Position numbers and translations under genes: made by a program. A stretch of DNA of 7,940 bases from Paracoccaceae bacterium (GTDB lineage: Bacteria > Pseudomonadota > Alphaproteobacteria > Rhodobacterales > Rhodobacteraceae). Below are positions 1 through 6,925 of this stretch, one piece after another. The notes under the pieces were generated by a model. That model ran no database searches. It was given only the letters and a program-made list of their open reading frames with translations, and was not told where the DNA came from. Where the stretch lies: assembly GCA_007131465.1 (NCBI GenBank), contig SLQN01000105.1, positions 1 to 7,940 of the forward strand, in the 5' to 3' direction. Position 1 is the first letter of the stretch, and every line of letters starts with the position of its first letter.

Positions 1-534
1 CACGGCCGTCTTGCCGGTCTGGCGGTCGCCAATGATCAATTCGCGCTGGCCACGGCCAATCGGGATCATCGCATCCACCGATTTCAGGCCCGTCGCCATC
101 GGTTCATGCACCGATTTGCGCGGAATGATGCCGGGGGCTTTCACGTCTGCGACCGAGCGCTTCGATGTCTTGATCTCGCCCTTGCCGTCGATGGGGTTGC
201 CCAGACCATCCACAACACGGCCCAGCAATTCGTCGCCCACCGGGACGTCCACGATGGACTTGGTGCGCTTGACCGTGTCGCCTTCCTTGATGCCCCGGTC
301 ATCGCCGAAGATCACGATGCCCACATTGTCGGCTTCAAGGTTCAGCGCCATGCCCCGAACGCCGCCGGGAAATTCGACCATCTCGCCAGCCTGGACATTG
401 TCCAGCCCGTGAACACGCGCAATCCCGTCGCCGACAGACAGCACGCGGCCGACTTCTGCGACTTCAACATCCTTGCCGAAGTTCTTGATCTGCTCCTTGA
501 GGATCGCAGAAATCTCAGCTGCTTGGATACCCAT
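1..534 (-). CDS. atpA: F1F0 ATP synthase subunit alpha (5' part, truncated by window edge)
   Basis: This encodes the first 178 residues of the F1 ATP synthase alpha subunit, a cytoplasmic non-catalytic nucleotide-binding subunit of the alpha3-beta3 hexamer. The reverse strand reads [20 protein letters not shown], then the beta-barrel domain ([14 protein letters not shown] near residue 32, [14 protein letters not shown] near 54). It ends with the Walker A motif GDRQTGKT at residues 169-176, the same numbering I recall for E. coli alpha. The rest of the gene (about two thirds) lies off the left edge. The start is ATG at 534-532, directly abutting the atpH stop (TAA then ATG, no spacer). An AGAGG Shine-Dalgarno sits inside the end of atpH, 8 nt upstream, so the two genes are probably translationally coupled. 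In alphaproteobacteria the F1 genes usually form atpHAGDC, separate from the F0 genes. Identification is very secure. Confidence 0.98.
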   Translation of the reverse strand, partial: MGIQAAEISAILKEQIKNFGKDVEVAEVGRVLSVGDGIARVHGLDNVQAGEMVEFPGGVRGMALNLEADNVGIVIFGDDRGIKEGDTVKRTKSIVDVPVGDELLGRVVDGLGNPIDGKGEIKTSKRSVADVKAPGIIPRKSVHEPMATGLKSVDAMIPIGRGQRELIIGDRQTGKTAV

Positions 535-1095
535 TTATCCGACCTCTTTCATACTGTTCCTGAGGGCTGCGAGCTGCGCGCGGATCGACGTGTCGATCAT
601 TTGCGAGCCCACCTTGATGACAAGACCGCCGATGAGGCTTTCATCGACGGTCAGCTTGAGTTTGATGTCCTTGCCGACTCGCGCCTTGAGCACTTTCACC
701 AGGTCGGCTTCCTGATCGTTGGACAGCGGCTGCGCCGAGGTAACCTCGGCGGTCACTTCGCCCTTTTCGGCTGCGATCAGCGCGCGCAGCGCGCTCAGCA
801 CTTGCGGCAGCGCAAAGAGGCGGCGCTTGGTTGCCATGACCCCCAGTGTCCCCGCCACGATCTGTGACAGGTCCATCTTCGCAGCCACCGCCGTGATGGC
901 CCGTGCCACCTGATCGCGCGAATAAACCGGCGAGGTGATCAGAGTGCGCAGGTCGGCACTTTCGGTCAGCGCGCCTTCCAGCGCGTCAACATCGGCTTCC
1001 AGAGATTTGAGAGATTTGGACTCTTTGGCAAGTTCAAAGACAGCCGTGGCATAGCGTTTTGCAATGCCAGAGGAGATCGAAGCTGGTTCGGACAC
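535..1095 (-). CDS. atpH: F1F0 ATP synthase subunit delta
   Basis: Subunit delta (the OSCP homologue) joins the top of the F1 alpha3-beta3 head to the peripheral stalk made by the b subunits. The 186-residue product has the family layout: an N-terminal helical domain with [10 protein letters not shown] at about residues 14-23 and [13 protein letters not shown] at about 55-67, and the C-terminal signature [18 protein letters not shown] at about 151-168. Length is typical. Two GTG codons could start it. The one at 1101 has the purine run GGAAGG immediately against it. The one at 1095 has the same run at 6-nt spacing and gives the N-terminus (V/M)SEPASIS, which I recall from Rhodobacteraceae delta subunits, so I chose 1095. 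It is the first gene of the operon in view and abuts atpA with no gap. No frameshift or missing region is apparent. Confidence 0.96.
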   Translation of the reverse strand: MSEPASISSGIAKRYATAVFELAKESKSLKSLEADVDALEGALTESADLRTLITSPVYSRDQVARAITAVAAKMDLSQIVAGTLGVMATKRRLFALPQVLSALRALIAAEKGEVTAEVTSAQPLSNDQEADLVKVLKARVGKDIKLKLTVDESLIGGLVIKVGSQMIDTSIRAQLAALRNSMKEVG

Positions 1096-1311
1096 GTCCA
1101 CCCTTCCATCTGTTTGTGCCAGGCCTCGCGTCGGACTGGCGCCATGAATGCTGTTTCAGACGCGGCATATGAAATCGGCGCGGGTTTAGCAGAGGGTTTT
1201 TGATGCTGCAACAGTCAAGGCCAGCGGTTTGTCAGAAAGGCCAAGATAATTAGGGAGCCTGCTGCGACAATGCGCCACAAGGCGCGGCGATTGGCGGTGC
1301 TCAAGGCTCGG
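1096..1311 (-). promoter_or_regulatory. Upstream region of the atpHA operon
   Basis: This stretch of about 215 nt between atpH and the methyltransferase stop carries no confident gene and should hold the atp operon promoter, since the genes read leftward. A TTGACT (-35-like) lies at 1218-1213 on the minus strand, but no convincing -10 follows at 16-18 nt. A TAATTAT A/T-rich patch occurs near 1252-1246 without a matching -35. The GGAAGG ribosome-binding site of atpH is at about 1107-1102. On the minus strand GCGCC-TTGT-GGCGC near 1285-1272 could form a 5-bp hairpin, but it has no T-run, so calling it the terminator of the methyltransferase is speculative. Confidence 0.35.
1215..1304 (-). other. 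Possible tiny membrane peptide or gene remnant (29-35 codons)
   Basis: An open frame just downstream of the methyltransferase ends in a peptide that looks protein-like: polar and basic LSTANRRALWR, then one hydrophobic segment IVAAGSLIILAFL, then TNRWP and a TGA stop. In this frame only TTG codons (1304 or 1322) could start the peptide close by, and no good Shine-Dalgarno is visible. An ATG that overlaps the methyltransferase stop as ATGA (1315-1312) opens the adjacent frame, which stops after MTEP. A one-base shift there would join the two into a 33-residue single-helix protein. It may be a real small protein, a frameshifted remnant, a sequencing error or chance. I do not recognise it. Confidence 0.2.
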
Positions 1312-2196
1312 TCATCGAGCAATCGCCGTGCCGGGAGACCCCATGAACAGATGATTCCCCTGCCCCTGTGTGGCCTTGCGCAGGGCCGGGATGACGTGCG
1401 ACATGGGGGGCCCTGCAGCTGCGATCGGCACGCTGCCACCGCCTTGCCGCCAGGCCGGGCGCGTGCCGCCGGCGCGCACCGGGTCGAGGATGCGCAGCGG
1501 GCGTCTTTCGCTTGCGCCCAGCCCCGAGGGCCGGGGCGCATCGGGCCGCCGCGTCGCCTCGACCAGCAGCACCCCGCCCGCGTGATAACGCGACAGTTTC
1601 TTGCCCATCCCTTCCAGCATCATTGCCCAACGCAGCCACCCGCCCCGATCACGCGGCGGAAAGAACAGCGCCGCCGAATGGCCGCCGACTTCGAACCCGT
1701 GTTCGCGAAGCAGGGTTTCGACCTGCCCCAGCGAATAGGGCTGTCCCAGTGCAAAGGGCGTCCCATCCCGGCGCGCCCACAGCCCCGAGCGGTTGGGCAC
1801 GATCACGACCGCCTTCGCCCCCACTTTCAGAACGCGCGCTGCCTCTTCCATCACGGCGGCCGGGCGCTCGGATGTTTCCAGCCCGTGCAGCATGACCAGC
1901 CGGTCCAGACTGTCCGAGGCCAGTGGCCATGCGGTTTCCTGCACCAGCACCGAATGATTTGCCGCCTCGGCGGGCCAGTGCATCACGCCTTGCTGTGCGG
2001 GCATCAAGGTCATCAGACGCCGCGCCTCGGGCAGGAACGGGCGCATCAGCGGTGCAGCAAAGCCGAACCCCGCAATCGACAGGCCCGCGCCCGACGGCCA
2101 GCAGGCGCGCAACTGGTCGCGCATCGCCTTCTGTGCGGCCCGGCCAAGCTGCGTGGTGTAATAGAACTCGCGCAGAAAGCAGACATCCTGATGCAT
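1312..2196 (-). CDS. Class I SAM-dependent methyltransferase with unusual C-terminal tail
   Basis: The 294-residue product resembles a conserved Rhodobacteraceae class I methyltransferase (Methyltransf_11-like) of unknown substrate. It begins MHQDVCFLREFYYTTQLGRA. A divergent SAM-binding glycine region IAGFGFAAPL lies at about residues 41-50, where canonical enzymes have an acidic strand followed by GxGxG. LDRLVMLHGLE follows at 98-108 and EEAARVLKVGAKAVVIVPN at about 117-135, the usual 'arranger' strand and helix. FPPRDRGGWLRW comes near 179-190 and AGGVLLVEATRR near 206-217. An upstream in-frame ATG would add 42 residues, but ATG 2196 has GAAGG at 7-nt spacing and matches the family N-terminus as I recall it. 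Residues from about 240 onward are Gly/Pro/Arg-rich, and the last 30 (from MSHVIPALRK) look unlike the family and may be recruited intergenic sequence. The gene is divergent from gloB. Substrate unknown. Confidence 0.85.
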   Translation of the reverse strand: MHQDVCFLREFYYTTQLGRAAQKAMRDQLRACWPSGAGLSIAGFGFAAPLMRPFLPEARRLMTLMPAQQGVMHWPAEAANHSVLVQETAWPLASDSLDRLVMLHGLETSERPAAVMEEAARVLKVGAKAVVIVPNRSGLWARRDGTPFALGQPYSLGQVETLLREHGFEVGGHSAALFFPPRDRGGWLRWAMMLEGMGKKLSRYHAGGVLLVEATRRPDAPRPSGLGASERRPLRILDPVRAGGTRPAWRQGGGSVPIAAAGPPMSHVIPALRKATQGQGNHLFMGSPGTAIAR

Positions 2197-2281
2197 GAAC
2201 TCGCCTTCAGTCTGGTGGTTGCCTTGCGTGCCCCGATGGCCCACACTGCCTGAACCGGACGAAATTGCAAGGAAAACACCC
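2197..2281. promoter_or_regulatory. Divergent intergenic region (methyltransferase / gloB)
   Basis: Only 85 nt separate the divergent start codons, so both promoters must lie here or overlap the coding ends. Visible signals are the two ribosome-binding sites: GAAGG 7 nt before the methyltransferase ATG (minus strand, 2208-2204) and AAGGA at 2269-2273, 8 nt before the gloB ATG. A TTGCGT at 2224-2229 could be a weak -35 for gloB, but no acceptable -10 follows. No operator-like inverted repeat stands out. Confidence 0.4.
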
Positions 2282-3049
2282 ATGCCATTGAAGATGCGGG
2301 CCATTCCCTGTCTGCGCGACAATTATGCCTATCTGTTGCACGACCCCGAAACCGGGCGCACTGCCGTTGTCGATGTTCCCGACGTGGCCCCTGTGCATGA
2401 CATGCTTGCGCAGACCGGCTGGGCGCTCAGCGATATCCTGATCACTCATCACCATGACGATCATATCGCCGGGGTCATGCGGCTGCGCGAAGATACAGGT
2501 GCGGCGATCTGGGGGGCGCGCGCTGATGCCCACCGGCTGCCACCGCTGGAACATTCTCTGGCCGAGGGCGATACTGTCGCGATCGGGTCCGAGACCGGGC
2601 ATGTGCTGGAGGTTCCCGGCCATACGGTCGGCCATATCGCCTTTCATTTCCCGCAATCGCGGCTGGCCTTCACGGCCGACAGCCTGATGGTTTGCGGCTG
2701 CGGGCGCCTGTTCGAAGGCACGCCCGCGCAGATGTGGGACAGCCTGTGCAAGCTGATGGCGCTGCCCGATGACACTCAAATCTGTTCGGGCCATGACTAC
2801 AGCGCCGCCAATACCGCCTTTGCCGAAAGCGTCGATCCCGACAATGCAGAACTGCACGCCCGCATCGCCCAGATGGCACAGGATCGCGCCGCCGGGCGTC
2901 CGATGGCCGTGGCAAGCCTTGCGCTGGAGAAAGCCACAAATCCTTTCTTGCGGGCGGGGATGCCCTATATGAAAACTACGCATGGGCTCGAAGACGCCCC
3001 CGATGTTGACGTCTTCGCCCATTTGCGCGCACAGAAAGACCGGTTCTGA
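2282..3049 (+). CDS. gloB: Hydroxyacylglutathione hydrolase (glyoxalase II)
   Basis: Glyoxalase II hydrolyses S-D-lactoylglutathione to D-lactate and glutathione, the second step of cytosolic methylglyoxal detoxification. The 255-residue product is a full-length metallo-beta-lactamase-fold enzyme. All expected metal ligands are present: the THHHDDH motif at residues 55-61 (H56, H58, D60, H61), H114 in PGHT, D133 in FTADSL and H171 in SGHDY. The family segment CGCGRLFEGTPAQMW follows at 138-152. The C-terminal glutathione-binding domain includes NPFLR at about 220-224. The start is ATG 2282, giving MPLKMRAIPCLRDNYAYLL, supported by AAGGA at 8-nt spacing. The frame is open further upstream, but the extra residues do not resemble the family. 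Length matches known GloB proteins. It is divergent from the methyltransferase and 168 nt upstream of clpA. I see nothing abnormal. Confidence 0.96.
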   Translation: MPLKMRAIPCLRDNYAYLLHDPETGRTAVVDVPDVAPVHDMLAQTGWALSDILITHHHDDHIAGVMRLREDTGAAIWGARADAHRLPPLEHSLAEGDTVAIGSETGHVLEVPGHTVGHIAFHFPQSRLAFTADSLMVCGCGRLFEGTPAQMWDSLCKLMALPDDTQICSGHDYSAANTAFAESVDPDNAELHARIAQMAQDRAAGRPMAVASLALEKATNPFLRAGMPYMKTTHGLEDAPDVDVFAHLRAQKDRF

Positions 3050-3217
3050 GTGATCATGTGGCGGGCATCGGCTAAGTTTTCTTGCCAGTTTCGTCTCTAT
3101 CCTGCAAAGTTGAAAAAAAAGACCTTGAAGCGGGGCGAATAAAACCGAAGTTTAAGACTATGAGGCGATACTGGACGCCGGAGAGCCGACGACCAGCAAA
3201 AAACAGGAGCGTCTGAC
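3050..3217 (+). promoter_or_regulatory. clpA upstream region and ribosome-binding site
   Basis: This 168-nt gap is more A/T-rich than its surroundings and includes an A8 tract at about 3113-3120. The region should hold the clpA promoter. Candidate elements are a TTGAAA at about 3111-3116 and CTTGAAG at 3123-3129, both like heat-shock (RpoH) -35 sequences, but neither has a convincing -10 at proper spacing. TGATCA at 3051 and TAAGTT at 3073 loosely resemble an RpoE-type promoter, but the 16-nt spacer seems too short. The clpA ribosome-binding site AGGAG at 3205-3209 is clear, 8 nt before the GTG start. No T-tract terminator for gloB is visible. Confidence 0.4.
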
Positions 3218-5539
3218 GTGCCAAGTTTTTCAACAACTCTCGAACAGTCTATCCACGGGGCGCTGGCGCTGGCCAATTCCCGTCGGCACGAATTCGCCAC
3301 GCTGGAACATCTGCTGCTGTCGCTGATTGACGAGCCTGATGCCAACCGCGTGATGCTGGCCTGCAATGTCGATCTGGACGAGCTGCGCAAGACGCTGAAC
3401 GAGTTTGTCGAAGATGAACTCGCGTCGCTTGTGACTGATATCGAAGGGTCAGAAGCCGTGCCCACCGCCGCGTTCCAGCGGGTGATCCAACGCGCCGCGA
3501 TCCATGTCCAAAGCTCTGGCCGGAACGAGGTCACAGGCGCGAATGTGCTGGTCGCCATCTTCGCGGAACGCGAATCGAACGCGGCCTATTTCCTGCAGGA
3601 ACAGGACATGACCCGGTATGACGCGGTGAATTTCATCGCGCATGGCGTGGCCAAGAACGCACAATATTCCGAATCCCGCCCTGTCACCGGCGCGGAGGAA
3701 GATCAGGCCGAACAGGCCAGCAAGGGCGAAGAGAAGTCCAAGGAAACCGCACTGGGCAAATATTGCGTCGATCTCAACGCAAAGGCGCTGAAGGGCGAGG
3801 TTGACCCCCTGATCGGGCGCGCCGCCGAGGTGGAGCGCTGCATCCAGGTGCTGTGCCGCAGGCGCAAGAATAACCCGCTTCTGGTAGGCGATCCCGGGGT
3901 CGGCAAGACGGCCATCGCCGAAGGGCTGGCCAAGAAGATCGTCGAAGGCGACACGCCGGAAATCCTTGCGAATTCGACCATCTTTTCGCTCGATATGGGC
4001 GCGCTTCTGGCTGGAACCCGCTATCGCGGTGATTTTGAGGAACGCCTGAAATCGGTCGTGCAGGAACTCGAAGATCACCCCGATTCCGTGTTGTTCATCG
4101 ATGAGATTCACACCGTCATCGGGGCCGGTGCGACCTCGGGCGGGGCGATGGATGCCTCGAACCTGCTCAAGCCTGCGTTGCAGGGTGGCAAGTTGCGCTG
4201 CATGGGCTCGACCACCTACAAGGAATTCCGCCAGCACTTCGAGAAGGACCGCGCCCTGTCGCGGCGGTTCCAGAAAATTGATGTGGTGGAACCGACGGTC
4301 GAGGATTCGATCAAGATCCTGATGGGGCTGAAACCCTATTTCGAGGCGCATCACGACATTCGCTACACGAATGACGCGATCAAGACTGCCGTGGAACTGT
4401 CGGCGCGCTACATCAATGATCGCAAACTGCCCGACAAGGCTATCGACGTGATTGACGAGGCGGGTGCGGCGCAGCACTTGTTGCCCGAATCCAAGCGGCG
4501 CAAGACGATCAGCCCGAAAGAGATCGAAGCGGTCGTGGCCAAGATCGCCCGTATTCCGCCGAAAAACGTCTCGAAGGACGATTCGGAAATGCTGCGCGAC
4601 CTCGAAGGTGCGCTCAAGCGCGTCGTTTTCGGTCAGGATGCGGCCATCGGCGCGCTGGCCTCTGCCATCAAACTGGCCCGCGCCGGCTTGCGCGAGCCGG
4701 AAAAGCCCATCGGCAACTACCTTTTCGCGGGCCCGACCGGGGTCGGCAAGACCGAGGTGGCCAAGCAACTCGCCGACTCGCTGGGCGTGGAACTGCTGCG
4801 GTTCGACATGTCGGAATACATGGAGAAACACGCAGTCTCGCGGCTGATCGGCGCGCCGCCGGGCTATGTCGGGTTCGATCAGGGCGGACTGCTGACCGAT
4901 GGCGTGGACCAGCACCCGCATTGCGTGCTGCTGCTGGATGAGATCGAGAAGGCGCACCCGGATGTCTATAACATCCTGTTGCAGGTGATGGATCACGGCC
5001 AGTTGACCGACCATAATGGCCGGACCGTGAATTTCCGCAACGTGATCCTGATCATGACCTCGAACGCAGGCGCTGCCGAACAGGCGAAAGCCGCCATCGG
5101 GTTTGGCCGCAACCGGCGCGAGGGCGAGGATACGGCCGCGATCGAGCGGACATTCACGCCCGAATTCCGCAACCGTCTGGATGCGGTCATCAGCTTCCAG
5201 CCGCTGCCGAAATCGGTGATCATGCAGGTGGTCGAGAAATTCGTGCTGCAACTCGAAGCGCAACTGATGGATCGCAACGTGACCATCGAACTTACCCCGG
5301 ATGCAGCCGCATGGCTGGCCGAAAAAGGCTATGACGACAAGATGGGCGCTCGCCCGTTGGCCCGCGTGATCCAGGAACACATCAAGAAGCCGCTGGCCGA
5401 GGAATTGCTGTTCGGCAAGCTGGCGAAGGGCGGCGTCGTGCGGGTCCATATGCGCGACGGTGAACTGGTTCTCAGCATGGACGGGCCTGATGCAAAGCGC
5501 ATCACCGGAAACAAACCGCCGCTGCTGACCGCCGACTAG
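3218..5539 (+). CDS. clpA: ATP-dependent Clp protease ATP-binding subunit ClpA
   Basis: ClpA is the hexameric AAA+ unfoldase that feeds substrates, including N-degron proteins delivered by ClpS, into the ClpP peptidase in the cytoplasm. The 773-residue product has the full architecture. The N-terminal Clp_N repeat domain occupies about 1-145 (TLEQSIHGALALANSRRHEF). A charged linker at about 155-178 precedes AAA+ module 1, with Walker A GDPGVGKT (224-231), Walker B VLFIDE (291-296) and arginines R349/R350. Module 2 has Walker A GPTGVGKT (505-512), Walker B VLLLDE (570-575), arginine finger R653 in FRNRLD and sensor-2 GARP (710-713). The IGF tripeptide at 627-629 is the ClpP-docking loop. The long coiled-coil middle domain of ClpB is absent, which separates it from that paralogue. 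The start is GTG 3218 with AGGAG at 8-nt spacing. No clpS is present in this window. Confidence 0.97.
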   Translation: MPSFSTTLEQSIHGALALANSRRHEFATLEHLLLSLIDEPDANRVMLACNVDLDELRKTLNEFVEDELASLVTDIEGSEAVPTAAFQRVIQRAAIHVQSSGRNEVTGANVLVAIFAERESNAAYFLQEQDMTRYDAVNFIAHGVAKNAQYSESRPVTGAEEDQAEQASKGEEKSKETALGKYCVDLNAKALKGEVDPLIGRAAEVERCIQVLCRRRKNNPLLVGDPGVGKTAIAEGLAKKIVEGDTPEILANSTIFSLDMGALLAGTRYRGDFEERLKSVVQELEDHPDSVLFIDEIHTVIGAGATSGGAMDASNLLKPALQGGKLRCMGSTTYKEFRQHFEKDRALSRRFQKIDVVEPTVEDSIKILMGLKPYFEAHHDIRYTNDAIKTAVELSARYINDRKLPDKAIDVIDEAGAAQHLLPESKRRKTISPKEIEAVVAKIARIPPKNVSKDDSEMLRDLEGALKRVVFGQDAAIGALASAIKLARAGLREPEKPIGNYLFAGPTGVGKTEVAKQLADSLGVELLRFDMSEYMEKHAVSRLIGAPPGYVGFDQGGLLTDGVDQHPHCVLLLDEIEKAHPDVYNILLQVMDHGQLTDHNGRTVNFRNVILIMTSNAGAAEQAKAAIGFGRNRREGEDTAAIERTFTPEFRNRLDAVISFQPLPKSVIMQVVEKFVLQLEAQLMDRNVTIELTPDAAAWLAEKGYDDKMGARPLARVIQEHIKKPLAEELLFGKLAKGGVVRVHMRDGELVLSMDGPDAKRITGNKPPLLTAD

Positions 5540-5571
5540 GTGTCTGTTTCTGACGGGCGACCAACCTGACC

Positions 5572-5601
5572 TGCGGCGTCCAGACTTTTCTGGGCGCCGC
5601 A
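5572..5601 (+). terminator. 12-bp hairpin between clpA and the rhomboid gene
   Basis: TGCGGCGTCCAG (5572-5583) pairs with CTGGGCGCCGCA (5590-5601) over 12 bp, with a single G-T wobble and a 6-nt loop ACTTTT. It lies 32 nt after the clpA stop and ends 24 nt before the rhomboid start. No U-tract follows (AATCTGTC), so it is not a textbook intrinsic terminator. It may act as a partial terminator, as a 3' end protecting clpA mRNA, or as a structure near the next ribosome-binding site. Confidence 0.55.
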
Positions 5602-5625
5602 AATCTGTCAAGGGCGTGCACTGCG

Positions 5626-6402
5626 ATGCTCATTCCGATCCGCGACCATAACCCGTCCAGCAAGCGCCCCTATGTGACCTACGCCCTGCTGGCGGCGAAT
5701 GTGGTTATCTTCGCACTCTATTATCCACTGTTTCAGGATGACTATGCGCTGATGCGGTTTTTCCGCGAATGGGGGATGCTGCCCGCGCGGCTGAGTTATG
5801 GCGAAGGCTATGCAACGCTGATCTCGCATCAGTTTCTCCATGGCGACCTGATGCATCTGGGCGCGAACATGCTGTTTTTGTGGATATTCGGCGACAATAT
5901 GGAAGAGGTCTGGGGACACTGGAAATTTCTGGCCTTTTACCTTGTCTGCGGGTTGGTGGCGGCCGGGCTGCAATACGCGACAGAGCCGCACTCCATGATT
6001 CCGATGGTGGGCGCGTCCGGTGCGATTGCCGGGGTACTGGGCGGATATGTGCTGTTCTTTCCCCGGGCGCGTGTGGATATGTTTCTGTTCCTGTTCATCA
6101 TCTTCCGCATCATCCCGATCCCAGCCTGGGTGGTCTTGGGAAGCTGGTTCGTGTTTCAGGTTTTCGGTGGTCTCAGCACCCCGGCTGACGCCGGGGGGGT
6201 CGCCTATTGGGCGCATGCAGGCGGGTTCATTGCCGGTGTTCTGCTCTGCCTGCCGTTGTTGCAGCGGATGGGCGGGCGCGACTACTGGAAGCGCTGCGAT
6301 GGCCATCCCCCGCATGCCGAGGCACAATATCGCTTCGTGAAAACCGATATCCCGCCCGCCGGCCGCAAGAGTCGCTTTCGCCCTAGCCCGTGGAAAAGGT
6401 AA
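5626..6402 (+). CDS. Rhomboid family intramembrane serine protease
   Basis: Rhomboids cleave transmembrane segments within the inner membrane using a Ser-His dyad. The 258-residue product has about six hydrophobic segments. The catalytic serine is S131 in GASGAIAG and the catalytic histidine is H197 in YWAHAGGF. The HxxxN motif, which helps form the oxyanion hole, is H77-N81 in HLGAN. TM1 spans roughly residues 15-36. The L1-type loop between TM1 and TM2 contains the FREWGMLPARLS region. The C-terminal 40 residues are hydrophilic and basic (WKRCDGHPPH, FRPSPWKR) and probably cytosolic. The start is ATG 5626. The nearest Shine-Dalgarno, AAGGG at 5610-5614, has a rather long 11-nt spacing, so translation may be modest. 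It lies 86 nt after clpA. Substrates cannot be inferred. Confidence 0.93.
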   Translation: MLIPIRDHNPSSKRPYVTYALLAANVVIFALYYPLFQDDYALMRFFREWGMLPARLSYGEGYATLISHQFLHGDLMHLGANMLFLWIFGDNMEEVWGHWKFLAFYLVCGLVAAGLQYATEPHSMIPMVGASGAIAGVLGGYVLFFPRARVDMFLFLFIIFRIIPIPAWVVLGSWFVFQVFGGLSTPADAGGVAYWAHAGGFIAGVLLCLPLLQRMGGRDYWKRCDGHPPHAEAQYRFVKTDIPPAGRKSRFRPSPWKR

Positions 6403-6428
6403 CACGGGCGATCAGCGCCAGTCGTACG

Positions 6429-6467
6429 CGCCCCGTCCTCAAGCCTGCTGAAGCAGCCGCAGGGGCG
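6429..6467 (+). terminator. Possible nested hairpin downstream of the rhomboid gene
   Basis: CGCCCC (6429-6434) is complementary to GGGGCG (6462-6467), and within it CTGC-TGAA-GCAG (6445-6456) forms a small inner hairpin. It lies 27 nt after the rhomboid stop, where a terminator would be expected. The outer arms enclose unpaired sequence and no T-run follows, so support is weak. Confidence 0.25.
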
Positions 6468-6510
6468 AGGCCAGATCGCGCGCCTGCCCGCCGGTTCATG
6501 CGGTCTTTGC

Positions 6511-6538
6511 TTGTATCACGCCGAAAGAGCCTTATATC
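6511..6538 (+). promoter_or_regulatory. Candidate sigma-70-type promoter for the small membrane protein gene
   Basis: TTGTAT (6511-6516) and TATATC (6533-6538) are separated by 16 nt, in one of the few A/T-rich patches of this region. Transcription would start at about 6545, placing the in-frame ATG at 6539 outside the transcript and leaving a short leader with GGAG at 6553-6556 before ATG 6566. This fits the chosen start. The match is approximate. Confidence 0.35.
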
Positions 6539-6565
6539 ATGCACATACAAATGGAGTTGGTGCCG

Positions 6566-6925
6566 ATGCCAAAGCTCGTTAAGCTTTATATACAGCAGGT
6601 TCTGATCGGGTTCGGCCTGTCTGCGGTCTTCACCACAATCCTGATCTATTTCAATATCGCCAACCTTCAGCGTTTGATCTTCGGGTCCAGCGATGGGCTG
6701 TTGGGACTGTTCCTGATCTTTTTCTTCAACGGGCTTTTATTCGCAGGGGTTCAGTTCGCGATCCGGATCATGCGCATGGGCTATGAGGATGACGATGATG
6801 ATGACGATGATGATCGCGGCATGCCGATTTATGACACACGGCTCATACCGATCCGCATATCGGCGGGTCGGGATGGGCGGCAGGCCCGCAGCGACCGTGG
6901 CGGCGTGAATTTCCCGAGAGCCTGA
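6566..6925 (+). CDS. Small two-helix membrane protein with poly-aspartate run (conserved hypothetical)
   Basis: The 119-residue product starts MPKLVKLYIQQVLIGFGLSA. It has two hydrophobic segments, at about residues 9-33 and 45-70 (LLGLFLIFFFNGLLFAGVQF), followed by RIMRMGYE, nine consecutive Asp residues (75-83) and a basic tail of about 35 residues. The first two thirds resemble a conserved small membrane protein family I recall from Rhodobacteraceae, of unknown function. Two upstream in-frame ATGs (6539, 6551) would add 9 or 5 residues. I prefer 6566 because GGAG lies 9 nt upstream and the resulting N-terminus looks like the family. With Lys and Arg near the N-terminus, both ends are probably cytoplasmic. 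The acidic run could bind divalent cations or a basic partner, which is inference only. It stands alone between the rhomboid gene and mmcB, with its own candidate promoter. Confidence 0.8.
   Translation: MPKLVKLYIQQVLIGFGLSAVFTTILIYFNIANLQRLIFGSSDGLLGLFLIFFFNGLLFAGVQFAIRIMRMGYEDDDDDDDDDRGMPIYDTRLIPIRISAGRDGRQARSDRGGVNFPRA
6788..6814 (+). repeat. GAT/GAC trinucleotide tract encoding nine aspartates
   Basis: Nine consecutive Asp codons, mixing GAT and GAC in the order GAT GAC GAT GAT GAT GAC GAT GAT GAT. The tract lies inside the small membrane protein gene. Slippage in units of three would change the Asp number without breaking the frame. Confidence 0.9.

Noticed and set aside
106..867. A 253-codon plus-strand open frame opposite atpA/atpH
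   Set aside because: It crosses the boundary of two unmistakable ATP synthase genes and its translation resembles no family; antisense artefact.
1270..2253. A 327-codon plus-strand open frame opposite the methyltransferase
   Set aside because: Composition is typical of a GC-rich antisense frame (Pro/Arg/His/Gln-rich) and it has no ribosome-binding site; the minus-strand methyltransferase reads as a real protein.
2207..3022. A 271-codon minus-strand open frame opposite gloB
   Set aside because: The plus strand has complete glyoxalase II metal-binding motifs; the antisense translation has no recognisable features.
3051..3078. TGATCA ... TAAGTT resembling an RpoE-type promoter at the end of gloB
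   Set aside because: The 16-nt spacer seems too short for the R. sphaeroides RpoE consensus as I remember it, and TGATCA immediately follows the gloB stop, so a chance match is likely.
3449..5611. A 720-codon open frame on the minus strand opposite clpA
   Set aside because: It is the mirror of a highly conserved clpA in GC-rich DNA. The translation is His/Arg/Gln-rich with no recognisable domain, while the plus strand has every ClpA motif.
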